A model generated the notes under the pieces. The model ran no database searches. It had not been told where the DNA came from and was given only the letters and a program-made list of their open reading frames with translations. This document shows positions 1 through 10,999 of a stretch of 64,000 nt of DNA, piece after piece. The stretch is from Laccaria trichodermophora (taxonomy: Eukaryota; Basidiomycota; Agaricomycetes; Agaricales; Hydnangiaceae): NCBI GenBank assembly GCA_018417955.1, contig JACTVC010000026.1, positions 806,001-870,000 of the forward strand, written 5' to 3'. Each line of letters starts with the position of its first letter. The first letter of the stretch is position 1. A program made the translations under genes and the position numbers.

Positions 1-115
1 CCTTGACGAAGGTGACGACGATCTTGGCGGTGGTGAGGACGACGAAGACAGTCAAGATAACGTTGTAACATTTTCACTAAGAAAGCACAGCCCTAACTTT
101 GACGACAAACATTAA
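1..115 (+). CDS. 3' end of an acidic protein gene (partial)
   Basis: An open frame enters from the left edge and ends at a TAA at 113-115, leaving 37 codons. The visible tail is rich in Asp, Glu and Gly and finishes in a basic then acidic stretch ending DDKH. No domain can be recognised in so short a fragment. It is called coding because the frame is open from the edge, the composition is strongly biased, and untranslated-looking sequence follows the stop. It could be a last exon of any protein with an acidic C-terminus. Confidence 0.45.
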   Translation, partial: LDEGDDDLGGGEDDEDSQDNVVTFSLRKHSPNFDDKH

Positions 116-754
116 ACCTCTCCTGTTATGTTCTCTCTAATTATCTATCTGCCTTCTGGAGGGCATCAACCCATTTCACGGACTTTGGACTTGTTGCATT
201 AGGTTTCTTCTCAACACAATACACATCCAGTGCATTCGATACCATCCATCCCATCCCATTCCTTACACACACCCTCATTTCATTTTCGTTCCTCACTCAA
301 ACCACCACTCCATCCGGTATATATTCTCTCCACTCCCTCGTTAGACGACACACGCTCGCGTCCATCCTTTCTTTATCTCACTTTCACGTCGAATTCGGAC
401 AGAGCCTCCTTGTTAGAGCAAAGTATATAGTGTAGTTGTAGTAAGATTGGTAACATATTCCGATACTTAGATATGTGTCTGCCCTGTATACTTAGTAGAC
501 AAGCATTGAAAAAGCATTCCTCCCGAGGGAAGCTTGTGAATTGCTGAGCGCGGGAATAAATCCTTGACATCCTCCAACCCCTCACTGACTTAGATGATGG
601 TTGAACGTTGAACGTTCAAACTTGAACCTCAGCATACCAACATGCTGTTCAGCGCTTTACATCACCGCGCCTATCATCCCCATCCTCTCAAAAGGACACG
701 AATTTGATAGTCTGTTTACGGGAGACTACCTGACTTTTCAATAAGCCCCGATTT
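116..754. other. Intergenic region, no gene seen
   Basis: This stretch holds pyrimidine-rich sequence at 200-370, typical of a fungal promoter or UTR, and a short direct/inverted repeat of a GTTGAACGTT motif near 600-630. Short open frames on both strands have no coding-like composition. I see no gene here. Confidence 0.5.
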
Positions 755-3559
755 ATGGAGAATACGACTCGGTGAGTATCAGTGCAACTTGACTTGACTG
801 GCCAATGACTGGCTCTAACGCTTCGCCAGCTCATCAGCTCATCTTCTCCACGGGTCCCAATTAACAACGATATCCGGGGGAAGGCTCAGCAACTCTGCAG
901 GAGATCACAACATGAATAGCCCTGTCCTCAACATATGTAGGTCTCCGTCCCGACTTGGACTCAAGTTTTGTAATGTCGAACGCTCAATACCAATTACTCA
1001 CCAAATACTTGCCTTTGCATAGATATGGGAACGCAGACGAACACAGGCAACGAATTGATTGGGAGGAGGCCCTCCACTGGCAGTGGCAACCCAAACCCGT
1101 TTGCACATCCATCGGCGCCCTCAACTCACGAAGAGATTGGAATAGGGCTTCGTTCTGAACTCCGCCAGGACAATGCGCTAGGTGACAATTCCGACCGAAT
1201 TCCCACTCACAGAACGCAGGTAACCCCAGGCAATGAATCGGTTTGGGAGTCCCTGTCGTCGTACTTTGGCTTACTACGGACTGGCAGCCAAAACGCCGTG
1301 GCACCGTTTGCCGATTCAAGATTGGGTCCTAGTCCAGCCTCTTCCCCTGATTTAGGTGGGTGCGAATGCTAGTATCGAACGGCAGTTCCATCTCATCGAG
1401 GATTTTTCACTCAAGATAACATTGGCCATACTTCGACTGAAGAAAACGGCGAATCTCCAATCGCTAGATACCAGCGCCATTTACTACTCGAAAGGCATGG
1501 TTCTCCGCTCTGGGCACCCCAGCCCCTTCGTCGGCTCCCTCCCTCTTATCGGCGGGCGGGTGTTAGTGTTGGTGATGTTGGCATTATCACGTCTCAAGGG
1601 AGCTTCGATTACCTCTTCAATGTTTGCCTGTTGCACGGCCACCCTCGTAATCCGGAAGTCTTGCCAATCGGCTTTTCGCCCATTAATCTCTTGCCCAGCG
1701 ATATCTCGGAGTTGCGGGAACATGATTTGGGAGCCTGCTTTATCACTTCCTCTATCGAAAAGTTGAGGTACGTTTATATGAGTAATGCATCTCGGCATTT
1801 GGTGCTAATCTGGTTTTATAGAGGTTTGACCTTCAAGTGTAATGAATCGGAAGGGTCTATTTTGGTGATGCCCAACGGGGCCTATCATGAGGATTTGCTC
1901 AGCTTGGATAAATTCCTAAGCATCAAGTCAAAGGATATTGAGGAATGGTACAGGTTCGCCATTGGCACCTGTGGTAGGCGCATCGAAAATGGGCAACTCC
2001 GACTTGTTACTGGTTGCGATAAGACCAACTCATGGGGGATCGCGACATATTCTGATCTTCGAGGGCCGACGACCCTATCACTAGCCGCTGATAGCATGCA
2101 GCCACTCGTTGAATATACCTGGAATTATGAGGGACGTGTTAGAGCCAACTTGAAGGCAGGCCCAAAGTTTGAAGAGTCCTTGGATTCCGCAGGTAGGGAA
2201 GAATACCCGCGAGATACCCGGAATCAATGCACATTCCTCCGTTCGTTCACCTTTACACTTGCCGAGGATGTCTGGAAGAAGATGTCATCAACCCTTACCC
2301 AAGATATATCGGATGACAACATTGCTTTGGGATTAAGTAAGTTGCCTTTGAACCTTGCTCGAACGGCTGAAACCGTTTTCGCAGGAGATCAAGGAGGAAC
2401 AGTCAGTGTAAGGAGTGATAGTTTCTGGGGCGATATGTCTACGGTCAGCACCCCTCGTCGTTGTCCTTTTTCGATCCTCATAAGGACATTATTACAGATC
2501 CATCCAGCAACGGTTATCAATCAGATGCTTTTGAGTCAGGTGTGTGCCACGGCTCAGCTTGCGCTGTTCCCGCTCATCTCGATCCAGTGTCCCGGTGCCA
2601 AGGTAGCCATCAGCCACGATAATGACTGGTGTGCTGTCATCAGAAAGGTTGGCCTCCAGCTGAGGTGATATCTTCAAGCTAAGTCTGAGGCATACATAGG
2701 ACGAAATCACAATGCCAGACGCCTTTGAACTCCTTGGTCGTATACGACAAACGTTTGAGTTTCAATTCGATGACGAACTGGGTACGCTGAAGTTTGGAGT
2801 TCACGTAAAATTTAATCTGCTTAGACATTTTACTAAGGAACAGTCTACCTCTCTCAGGAGCATGCTCCTGAAGCAGATCCAAAACAACAGTTCTCTTCTC
2901 CAGATACTACTCCGAGATATCCTGGATCCGCTCAAGGGACCTTTTCCAATACCAGTGGTACTGGGTGTGCACGAAGAGCGGGAATAGGAGAACCAAGTAA
3001 TAACGATGCAGACGTGCAGGATGTAGATCGAGGCAAAAAACAAGAGACAAGCGTTCTCAACCCTTATCTGCTAGATCGAGGCACACAACCTCAGCCTTCA
3101 AGCAGGGTGTTTAATCAGCAGGGCAACGTGCAGGATGAAGAGACAAACGTTTTCGACCCTCATCTGCCAGGTCGAGGCAGCCCGGTGTTTGATCAGGAGA
3201 GCATTCATTTACCTTCACCTGAAAGTAAGTATGGAGCGTCTACCTTTATTTGCCTCATCTTTGAACCTCCTACCTTCATTCATCAGGTCCAGTTCACACT
3301 TTAAATAATTTATGTCAAAGTTTGAAGTTGAATTTAAAGTTTGAGATGACACGATCTGGTCCCCGATCCGCCGAGAACTGGACTGTTGTAGTAACAGGTA
3401 TGTCTTACTTCGCTTTTTTTTTATCGGACTGATGAATGACGTCTTATAGTCAACGACAGAGAGTGCGGTCGCGGGACTGCCTCAAGCAGGAAAAACGCCA
3501 GACAGGCCGCCGCCAAAATGGCTTTGGCTATCTTGCAGAAGGAGCCTGAGCTCCATTGA
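755..3559 (+). CDS. Agaricomycete-type protein with C-terminal dsRNA-binding motif
   Basis: I assembled eleven exons: 755-771, 830-936, 1023-1355, 1416-1767, 1822-2336, 2385-2539, 2588-2647, 2700-2804, 2858-3224, 3287-3397 and 3450-3559. The total is 2,232 nt, an exact multiple of three, encoding 743 residues; every intron is GT-AG and 48-86 nt. Residues about 170-550 carry a conserved block I know only as a basidiomycete hypothetical family, with landmarks GDVGIIT, CDKTNSWGIA, HPATVINQML and ISHDNDW. A low-complexity Gln/Pro/Asp linker follows. Residues about 671-743 fit a double-stranded-RNA-binding motif: LNNLCQ, then SGPRSAENW, then GRGTASSRKNARQAAAKMAL. The stop at 1370-1372 falls inside the proposed 1356-1415 intron. 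The start at 755 is the least certain part; ATGs at 912 and 1025 are alternatives. The role is unknown; RNA binding is inferred from the motif. Confidence 0.75.
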
Positions 3560-4141
3560 AAATTTTGAAATGGATCGTGTTTATTGTGAAATAGCCGTGC
3601 AAGCCACAGCCCATGAAATATCAAGTTTAATTGAAATATTCCGTTAGCTCATTTGAATCACCTTGTCATTGTGCAGGACATCCGAATGTATTTCATGCAG
3701 AAAATCTGTGAATATGACCTTGGATGGTGGGCAGCCTGAGTTTTCATGCTGGCTCGAAATGCAGGGGTATTGTTTTGCCCACTTCAAAACATACTACTAA
3801 AAATCAGTCACTAATTGTCAGAAGGTCTAAATCTGACTCTGTTTTAGTTCAACCAATTCGGAAAAACGGCTAGGCTTTGTACTCAAGTCAGCCAGCGTAT
3901 GAACAACGAACATCTGAATGGAATCCTCAACTGCTCGAGTTGATGATGTCCTGATTATTCGGAGATAATCTATCGACCACGTTACATGACGATTGTATGT
4001 AGGCCGAGGCTTTTCCGTAGGTGTGAGCTACCTAAACTACGTAACTGTCCCACCATTATGCCCATTTACGTGACTTTCCGTTTGTAACACTAATCATGGC
4101 TTTCAGGGGGGCCACATGACTTAACCCTTACAGTCATTCCG
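3560..4141. other. Intergenic region
   Basis: No coding-like frame is seen. This is the 3' flank of the dsRNA-binding-motif gene and the left flank of the DIRS-like element. The exact left end of the element could not be fixed. Confidence 0.4.
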
Positions 4142-4308
4142 CGATGAGCAAGCACGAGGCACGAGTGCAAGCTCATTATCGGATAAGATAACGGCTGAGC
4201 ATCAGAACGAGATGGTTTGTACTCATAAGTACAAACACTCATGTATGTCTCCAAATCCTACACAAGGAGACTACATTCTCCTTGTCATTCAGATTATCGT
4301 TCTGATGC
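4142..4308 (+). other. Self-complementary leader: predicted three-way-junction structure
   Basis: A 12-nt arm at 4199-4210 pairs perfectly with 4297-4308. Inside this stem are two perfect 9-bp hairpins: 4215-4223 with 4228-4236 (4-nt loop) and 4262-4270 with 4277-4285 (6-nt loop). A weaker imperfect hairpin precedes it at about 4143-4176. It lies 71 nt upstream of the likely gag start of the DIRS-like element. It may be a structured RNA leader or a terminal signal of the element. The pairings are read directly from sequence; function is inferred. Confidence 0.6.
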
Positions 4309-4378
4309 AGCAAAAAGAGTCCTCTCAACCTCAGTGAAATTTTTGAATTTTTTCGTCGGTTTTCCTTTGACTTCTGCG

Positions 4379-5845
4379 ATGGCCGACACTCCCGAAACCT
4401 CTCACACCTTGGCTACTGCTGGAAGCTCTCAGACTGCCGCTACACCTCTTTCTCAGACAGCAGCTACACCTCCTTCTCAGACAGTGGCTACACCTGACTC
4501 TTCTCCCTGCATCCCTCGTACTCATACTTCACCTGCCATTATTAAAATGCTTAAGACTCTTCCCTTGGTATCTATTCTCCAGATGAACAAGGAAATTGAA
4601 GAGAAAAATGCGGTACAGTCTTGGAAGACCTTTAACCATCTTTCTGATCCTACTGCCCACACTGTGCCTGGATCTGATGAAGCTTCTCTCGTTTCTCTTG
4701 ATGATGCTGATTTAAACCGCTTCTGGATCCCTTGCTTTGCAGCTTCCTTTCCTAATCTAATCTATGCTAAGCTTGCTAAATGGATTGTGGATGAGGAGAT
4801 TAAAGAGAAGCTGAAAGTGAAATGGAAGCCTACTGATGATGTTAAGCCCTCTGCAGAAGAAGCTAGGATTGCGAAGCAGTGTTGTATGAATGGGAAAAAA
4901 ATGGTACCTTGGGTTGTGGGTGTTCCTTGGCAAGCCACCTTCCCTCAGAGCCTCTTTGACACTGAACTTTGCATTGCTGTACCTCTGCCTTTTTTCCTTA
5001 ACAAGAATCTGAATATCTTGAATGTTGAGGCTTCTACTCTGCCTACAATGAAGACTAATCCAAATCCTGGGGAAACAAAGGGTACTGTTATTCTTGACAT
5101 TGAGAAATTGTCTGTCCGCTTTGGGAAGGAACTCTCCTTGTCTTGCAGCCAGTGGACAGAGGCTGCTGGTAACATGTATTTATTTCAAATGGAACATGAT
5201 GAAGAGGGCACTGGCGAGGCTCATAGTAACTGGTATAATGATCACTTCTGCTTCTATACTGCTCAGGACACAAAGGATGACCTTTACGAGGCCTGGAAAC
5301 CTGATGAGCTGAAGTTCCATCAGGAACATTGGGCGAAATACAGTGAATTTGACGCTGCTCATTATTACCAGGCCTACAAGCTGTCTGAGAAGCAGCATGA
5401 AATGATGGCTGACATTCATGGGATGATGGGGTCTGAACCTACCAAGCCTTCTCTCAGTGCGACGCTTGGGAAACTCATGCCACGAATCACTTCTTGCTCT
5501 TCTCAAACATGGCCTTCACAGCCCTTTTCTTCAGGCAGTGGCAAGTCCTCCTCCTCGACACCTGACTGCCTTATCTGCGCTGAGCGAGGCCACGACGCAA
5601 CTCAACACACCGATAGCACCGTCGTCATCAAGTTCAAATCTGACGGCAAGCCAGTATGGTCCAAGTACAGTGACCATAACCTCCTCAGCCCCGACAACCG
5701 AGTCATTTGCATCAGCTGGAACCTTCAAGGCGACTGTGGACACCCATGCTCTCATAAAGATGAGCACGCCCATCTCTGCTCCTTCTGCAGGAGTAAATGC
5801 CATCACGCCTTCGCATGGATTTGCCATTCCAGACCCTCAAACTGA
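4379..5845 (+). CDS. Gag-like protein of DIRS-like element
   Basis: This is a 488-residue frame. ATG 4379 is preferred over in-frame ATG 4241 because the latter lies inside the structured leader. The N-terminus is Ser/Thr/Ala-rich with a repeated SQTAATP motif. The C-terminus holds a Cys/His cluster of zinc-knuckle type (C...GDCGHPCSHKDEH...CSFC...C), as expected for an RNA-binding structural protein. The 3' end overlaps the RT frame by 86 nt in another frame, so the RT is probably translated separately or from a spliced message. No capsid fold can be recognised by eye; the assignment rests on position and the Cys/His motif. Confidence 0.65.
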   Translation: MADTPETSHTLATAGSSQTAATPLSQTAATPPSQTVATPDSSPCIPRTHTSPAIIKMLKTLPLVSILQMNKEIEEKNAVQSWKTFNHLSDPTAHTVPGSDEASLVSLDDADLNRFWIPCFAASFPNLIYAKLAKWIVDEEIKEKLKVKWKPTDDVKPSAEEARIAKQCCMNGKKMVPWVVGVPWQATFPQSLFDTELCIAVPLPFFLNKNLNILNVEASTLPTMKTNPNPGETKGTVILDIEKLSVRFGKELSLSCSQWTEAAGNMYLFQMEHDEEGTGEAHSNWYNDHFCFYTAQDTKDDLYEAWKPDELKFHQEHWAKYSEFDAAHYYQAYKLSEKQHEMMADIHGMMGSEPTKPSLSATLGKLMPRITSCSSQTWPSQPFSSGSGKSSSSTPDCLICAERGHDATQHTDSTVVIKFKSDGKPVWSKYSDHNLLSPDNRVICISWNLQGDCGHPCSHKDEHAHLCSFCRSKCHHAFAWICHSRPSN

Positions 5846-8082
5846 TGCTTTCCTTCAGGCATCACTTTCTCTTCACCTTTCCTACTCCGACTTTTCTTCT
5901 TCCATCATTCCTCAACCCCCTCTGGCTTGTACCTCTTCTGAGGATTCCCTTCTATTTCACAGAGTCTCGCACCCATATAGTCCCGACGCCTTTGACTTTC
6001 TACTGCGCAAACACGACCTTTTCGACAGCTACCCTCTCCTGCCTTTTAACCTGCACTTCGGGTTTCCTATCAGGCATATGCCCTCACTTCCTCACACCAT
6101 CATCATGCCCAACAATCCTTCCATTCTTTCTTATCCCGATACTGTTTCTGACTACCTTGCTAAAGAAGTGAATGCCGGCAGGTTATCAGGCCCATTCTCT
6201 CATGAGGTTGCAGAGAAAATTTTGTGTGGCCCCTTTCAATCTTCATCTCTCATCGTTTCTGTTCAGCTGCAAGAGCCTGGGGTGCCCAACAAGTTGAGGG
6301 TTTGTCAACACCTTTCCAAGGCTTCCAAGTCGCATGCCTCCATCAATTCCTACATCCACAAGGATGATTTCCCAACGCGCTTTGACACCGCATCCAAGGT
6401 TGCTGAGATTGTGAGTTTTCTCCCCTATTCTGTTTCTTTCCCACCTTTCTTCCTTCTTGTTACACATCTCCTTTGCGTTTTGTGCATGGAGATGTTTTCT
6501 TCTTAGTGCTGGCCTGCGTCCAGTTGCTCTTTGGGTATTTTTGCTTCATGCAAGTTACCTAGTCCTCTGTATCATCCTTCCTCTTCCGTGCCACTGGCAT
6601 GATGATTATCTTCCATGTGTAAAGCGTGATGATTCCTCTTCCGTGCATCGAGCGTGATGACCCCTCTTCCACACGTCGAGTGTGATGTTCCTCTTCCATG
6701 TGTCGAGCATGATGACTTTCTCTTTATGCGCTCGACATTATAATGCTGCATGTATCATCTTTAATTTGCCATGCATGATATCACCTTTCTTTTATGTGTT
6801 TTGCATGATATCTCATCTTTGCCTTCCTGTTTGATCTATCTTTCCTTCTACATCTTACTCATGTTTCTGGATCTCCACATAGATTTCTCATGCACCTCCT
6901 GGAACACAAGCGTGCACCCTTGATATCAAGAAGTTCCATCAGACCTGCCCCATTCTCCCATCCCACAAACCTTGGCTAGTCGTCCAAGGCACTTCTGACG
7001 ACTTCTTCATCAATCATGATTATCCATTTGGAGCCGCTTGTGCCAGCAGTAATGCTGGTATGATTGCAAACGCCGTCGTTGACATTTGGAGAGCTGAAGG
7101 GGTCTTCCCAGTGCCAAAATACAAAGACGACCTGAAGGCTTTCCAATTCCCTTCGCCATCCAGCCTCTTCGTTGATGGTGATTTTTACTATGACTATGAC
7201 CGCGACGATATGCTTCGCTGCATCTCCTCTTTGGGAGTACCTTGGCATGATGAGAAGGGCGACGAACGGTTCTCTTTTGTCACGACGTTTATCGGATTTC
7301 TCTGGGATATCCCTCAGAAGCTCGTTAGCTTGCCAGAGGGAAAGAGAAACAAATTCCATCAACGCGTCCTTCAATTCCTGACTGACCTTGATGGCCGACC
7401 TTGCCATTTACAGGATGTTGAAAAGATCCATGGATCTCTTTGTCACATTGCTTTTGTTTATCTTGATGGTCGCTCCCACTTACCTTTGCTTTCTAACTTT
7501 GCATCTACCTTCCATGGTGACGAATTCCTCACAAAGTATCCCCCACACTCCCTAATTACTGACTTGAATTGGTGGTTAGTCAAACTTACTTTGCAGGGGG
7601 TATCTCAGTCCCTTCACCCTCTTGGTCCTTTATCAGATCTTGGGTTGTATGTTGATGCCTCTACATCGTGGGGTATTGGCATTATTATTGGTGATGAATG
7701 GGCTGCCTTCCAGCTTTTGTCTTCTTGGAAGATTGAGGGCTGCGACATCTGCTGGCTTGAGACTGTTGCCATCGAGCTTCTTGCCCTTTTTTTGGAGTCC
7801 AGAGGTCTTTGGGACCTTCACCTGCTTGTCCATTCTGACAACCAAGGCACCATCGGCACCCTTGATAAGGGCCGCAGTGGCAACATCCATCTGAATCTTG
7901 CAGTTCATCGCACACATCTCATTCTAATGGCTACCTCCCTTGTTTTTAAAACTGTTTATATTGAATCTGAAGCTAATCCAGCTGATCCTATCTTGTGCAG
8001 GGAACCAGGACCTGTTGGGAAGCAAATCTTCCCGTTTTTCATGCTCCCTGATGAGCTATCCTCTTGTTTTGTTCATGCCTAG
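5760..8082 (+). CDS. Reverse transcriptase-RNase H of DIRS-like element
   Basis: There are two exons, 5760-6410 and 6883-8082, joined in phase 0, giving 616 residues. The RT shows LDIKKFHQTCP, FGAACASSNAGMIAN and a catalytic YKDD in the context PKYKDDL. RNase H follows with an Asp in LYVDAST, a Glu in ETVAIELLAL and an Asp in VHSDNQGTIG. The protein copies element RNA into DNA and removes the template. ATG 5760 is the first Met of this frame near the end of gag. The intron is unusually long (472 nt) for this genome and carries a degenerate tandem repeat. The frame is otherwise open. Confidence 0.75.
6411..6882 (+). repeat. Long intron carrying degenerate ~30-bp tandem repeats
   Basis: The intron runs from GTGAGT at 6411 to ATAG at 6882. 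Between about 6590 and 6730 there are four to five imperfect copies of a unit resembling CGAGCGTGATGA followed by CCTCTTCC, with a period near 30 bp. The remainder is T-rich. Confidence 0.6.
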
Positions 8083-8194
8083 GTTAGCCTTCTTTCCTGA
8101 CACCACTATGTCTACTTCCTCCTTATTCTCACATCCTGTTCCTCTGCGCCCCACATGTCGTCATATTCTCTTTACTCCTTTCCAGCCTCGTATC

Positions 8195-8335
8195 ACACCT
8201 TCCACACCTGCTTTGACATTGCCTTCCACAACTACTCTGCAATCGCTACCCACAACTATGACATTGCCTCCCATCACTACTCTGCAATCACTATCTACAA
8301 CAACTGATTACTTTACTCTCCCTCACGACGTCTCA
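8195..8335 (+). repeat. Short direct repeat between RT and recombinase frames
   Basis: A block containing ACTCTGCAATC and a ttgcctccc/ttgccttcc segment occurs twice about 54 bp apart. The frame here (8083-8347) is open and Ser/Thr/Pro-rich and ends at a TGA at 8348-8350. It may be an inter-domain linker or spacer of the element. Confidence 0.35.
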
Positions 8336-8350
8336 CCTCTATCATCCTGA

Positions 8351-9611
8351 CTCATCAAACCCAGGAAACCTCACACTGGGCGACAAATCTCTCAAAATTC
8401 TTTACGCCCTCATGTTGCTGCTGCAGATCGCTTGTTTGCCTGGGATACACCCCACGCCGTTCGTCACCGACAGCACCTTATCGCTTCTCTTCATCCACAC
8501 TTGGTCAATAGTGCTATGATGTCCATCCGTGGGGCATATGCACCTAACACCAAATCCACGTATGCCACTGGCGCTCTGCGCTTCACCCAATTCTGCAATA
8601 CATGGGGTATCGATGAGGAAGCACGAATGCCTGCTTCTTATCCCCTACTCTGTGCCTTCATTGGCAAATATAAGGGTAGACAAGCTGGGAATACTATACA
8701 CTCCTGGTTGTCCAGCATCTGTGCATGGCATGTCGTCAATCACGCCCCTTGGTTTGGAGACAACGAATGGGTTCAACTGGCCTGGGTGTCTGCAAACAAA
8801 GAAGGGACAAAACATCAACGTCCTCTCCGCGCCCCTGTCTCCATTGAGCACCTCTTGGCTCTTCGCCGTGCTCTTAACCTTTCTACTCCTTTCCATGCAG
8901 CAGTCTGGGCCCTCACTCTGTGCACATTCTTTGGCTGCCGACGGCTAGGCGAACTAGCTGTTACCACTGCTGCTGCATTTGATGAGAAATATCACATCCT
9001 TCGCTCCGTTATGTGCACTACCTTTCCTTTTTTATGTATATTCTCTTATATTCCTTTAGGATCACTTTCCGCACACTGCGAGATGGTTCCTCCTCTGCAA
9101 GCTTCCATATTCCTTGGACAAAAACTACGAAGGAACTCGGCGCCTCTGTAATCCTTACTGCACGGAATGACATCCTTTGCCCTGTGGCTGCACTGAAGAA
9201 TCATCTTGAAGTTAACTCATCCACTGATCACTCTGCCCCCTTTTCACTTATACGACTGCTTCTGATCAGTCAAAGATCCTTCTCAAACATGAATTTCTCA
9301 ATTTCTGTAACCAGATCTGGTCGTCTGCCATGCTTGCCCACATCTTGGGCCATAGTTTTCGCATTGGCGGTGCTGTTGAACTTCTCCTTGCTGGCAGATC
9401 ACCTGAAATTGTAGCTGTGACAGGCAGTTGGACTTCTCTCACCTTCTTACTTTACTGGTGTCGTATGGGAGAGATTCTTCCTATGAGTACATCAAAAGCA
9501 TACAACAAGTCCCACCTTGACTCGTTGGCCGCAATCTTCAAACAGTTTCGTATTAACAATAAAATCCCTTTGGCGCTCATTGTCGCCTCTAACGGGAACC
9601 TCATTCTGTAA
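8351..9611 (+). CDS. Tyrosine recombinase of DIRS-like element (one frameshift)
   Basis: The catalytic set of tyrosine recombinases is visible: Arg in FGCRRLGEL, His-x-x-Arg in GHSFRIGGA and Tyr in LLYWCR. The N-terminal part (YAPNTKSTYATG, then SLLCAF-type helices) fits the SAM-like DNA-binding domain. A 47-nt intron at 9013-9059 joins ILRSV to ITFRTLRDG. At about 9238-9244, in a C/T homopolymer, the reading frame moves by one base; the second half then runs open to TAA 9609-9611. The enzyme would integrate the element's circular DNA. No ATG opens the frame after the stop at 8348-8350, so it may be fused to the RT by splicing. Confidence 0.7.
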
Positions 9612-9785
9612 TCTACCTGTATTTATATCGCTTCACAAAAAATTATCTTAAAACTCCTATTATTATACTAATAGGTTTCTCTTGTACTTGTATTTTAATT
9701 CACAAAATTTCTCTCCCAGAGTGCCGCTCGATTGGGTAGTTCCTCTGTGCTGAACCAACTTGCTTGTTGTGAGCTTCCACTCTGG

Positions 9786-10999
9786 TTGGTATAGCTAGTT
9801 GTTTTGCACACAATCGAGCTTTCAGACGCTCAGGTCTTGCCCATCTTTCGGATCTTACCATTATTATTTAAGATCCAATTTGAGCCAGCTGGGCAAGTCC
9901 TAGGCATCATCAACTGGTCAATGACACAAACATTTGTATCTACTCGATCACATTCCTCACACATCGGCTTCTCAAATCTGAATTGTACAAAATCTGCCGA
10001 AGTCATTACACTATACAATTAAGCACTTTGAATTGTTTTATCTTGCCTAATCGTTGAGAGCTGTGGCTTTTAGTTGAAACAGCCTCTAAACATGTCAATG
10101 ACACAGTCACAGGTTACTTGATTTGGAAATGGCATCAAAATTTGGTTCAGCTTATTTCTGGGAAATAGTCTCGTGAAGGAACTGATTTCAATGCACTTGG
10201 AGTTCCCAAGTACCGAACAGAGTCCACCCATGCATTTTTGGCTGACAGCTGAGGTGAGGCTGAGGAAAGACTTTCATTAGACTGGTGGACCCAATTCAGA
10301 TGTGTCACAAAGTCTGTCACATTTGGTGACCCATCTCAATGTCGTTTCACATCTTTTGCTCACTGACAGTCCCTACAAGCCCCTACACTTCTATATAAAT
10401 TCTGATTAGTGTACTTTATGTATTTTTCATTGGAGGATTGTCAAAATAAAACTCAGTCTTTAAGAGATTGTCACCAGATCAGGGTAATGGAATTGTTCAA
10501 GCCTGATCAAAACTGATGAATAGAGGTTTGAAGGACTTGAAGAGATTCTGTCGCTTCAAAAAAAGCACACTCTTATTTATATAGTATTTCCTTACATCAA
10601 TATCAAATTTCTAAGCGATGCAAGCAAAAATGGTTGAGTGAGACTGCTTTGTGTCATTGACCCAGCTGTGTCATTGACCAGTTGATGACTGTACAAGGTG
10701 TAGGAACTCGACCGCTTCATCACTCCCAGAGCTACCTTGTCACCACACCCAGATCTGTGGCACACCATCATGTGGCTATCGCCAGCAGGCGTTCTTATGG
10801 GGGGACCCCCCTGAACCCTGTCAGACTATCCCAATGTTGACCATACTTCTTTCCTCAGACAGGGGCATGACACCCCCTCAGCTTTCATTTTGACCTAATC
10901 GGTAGATGTGTGGAGTAACCCTACCCTTCCACAGTTTGGTGTTTGTTGATTGTCAAGGGGACTGGTTTACCAGCCTTTGAGTGATTTTCGCACTTCATT
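9786..10999. other. AT-rich intergenic region with inverted repeats
   Basis: No gene is seen. The region contains a perfect 22-bp inverted repeat pair (annotated separately) and further scattered copies of its core GTCAATGACACA, for example near 10094. Confidence 0.4.
9907..10688. repeat. 22-bp perfect inverted repeat pair, 782 bp outer span
   Basis: The sequence at 9907-9928 is the exact reverse complement of 10667-10688. The core GTCAATGACACA appears twice more inside the interval, near 10094 and, reversed, near 10652. It could be a small non-autonomous DNA element with terminal inverted repeats. No clear target-site duplication was seen, and the interior has no coding-like frame. Confidence 0.45.

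Larger units (their letters stand above)
4142..9785 (+). mobile_element. DIRS-like tyrosine-recombinase retrotransposon
   Basis: The gene order is gag-like ORF, reverse transcriptase plus RNase H, then tyrosine recombinase, all on the plus strand, with no integrase and no LTRs. That is the DIRS-group layout. The boundaries are approximate: the left limit is the structured leader, and the right limit is a short inverted repeat (CCAGAGTG near 9718, CACTCTGG near 9778). Terminal repeats of the DIRS type could not be matched by eye. The element is nearly intact, with one apparent single-base frameshift in the recombinase gene. Confidence 0.75.

Noticed and set aside
1356..1766. Alternative frame of 136 codons inside the dsRNA-binding-motif gene
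   Set aside because: It is out of frame with the conserved landmarks on either side, which join correctly through the 1356-1415 intron.
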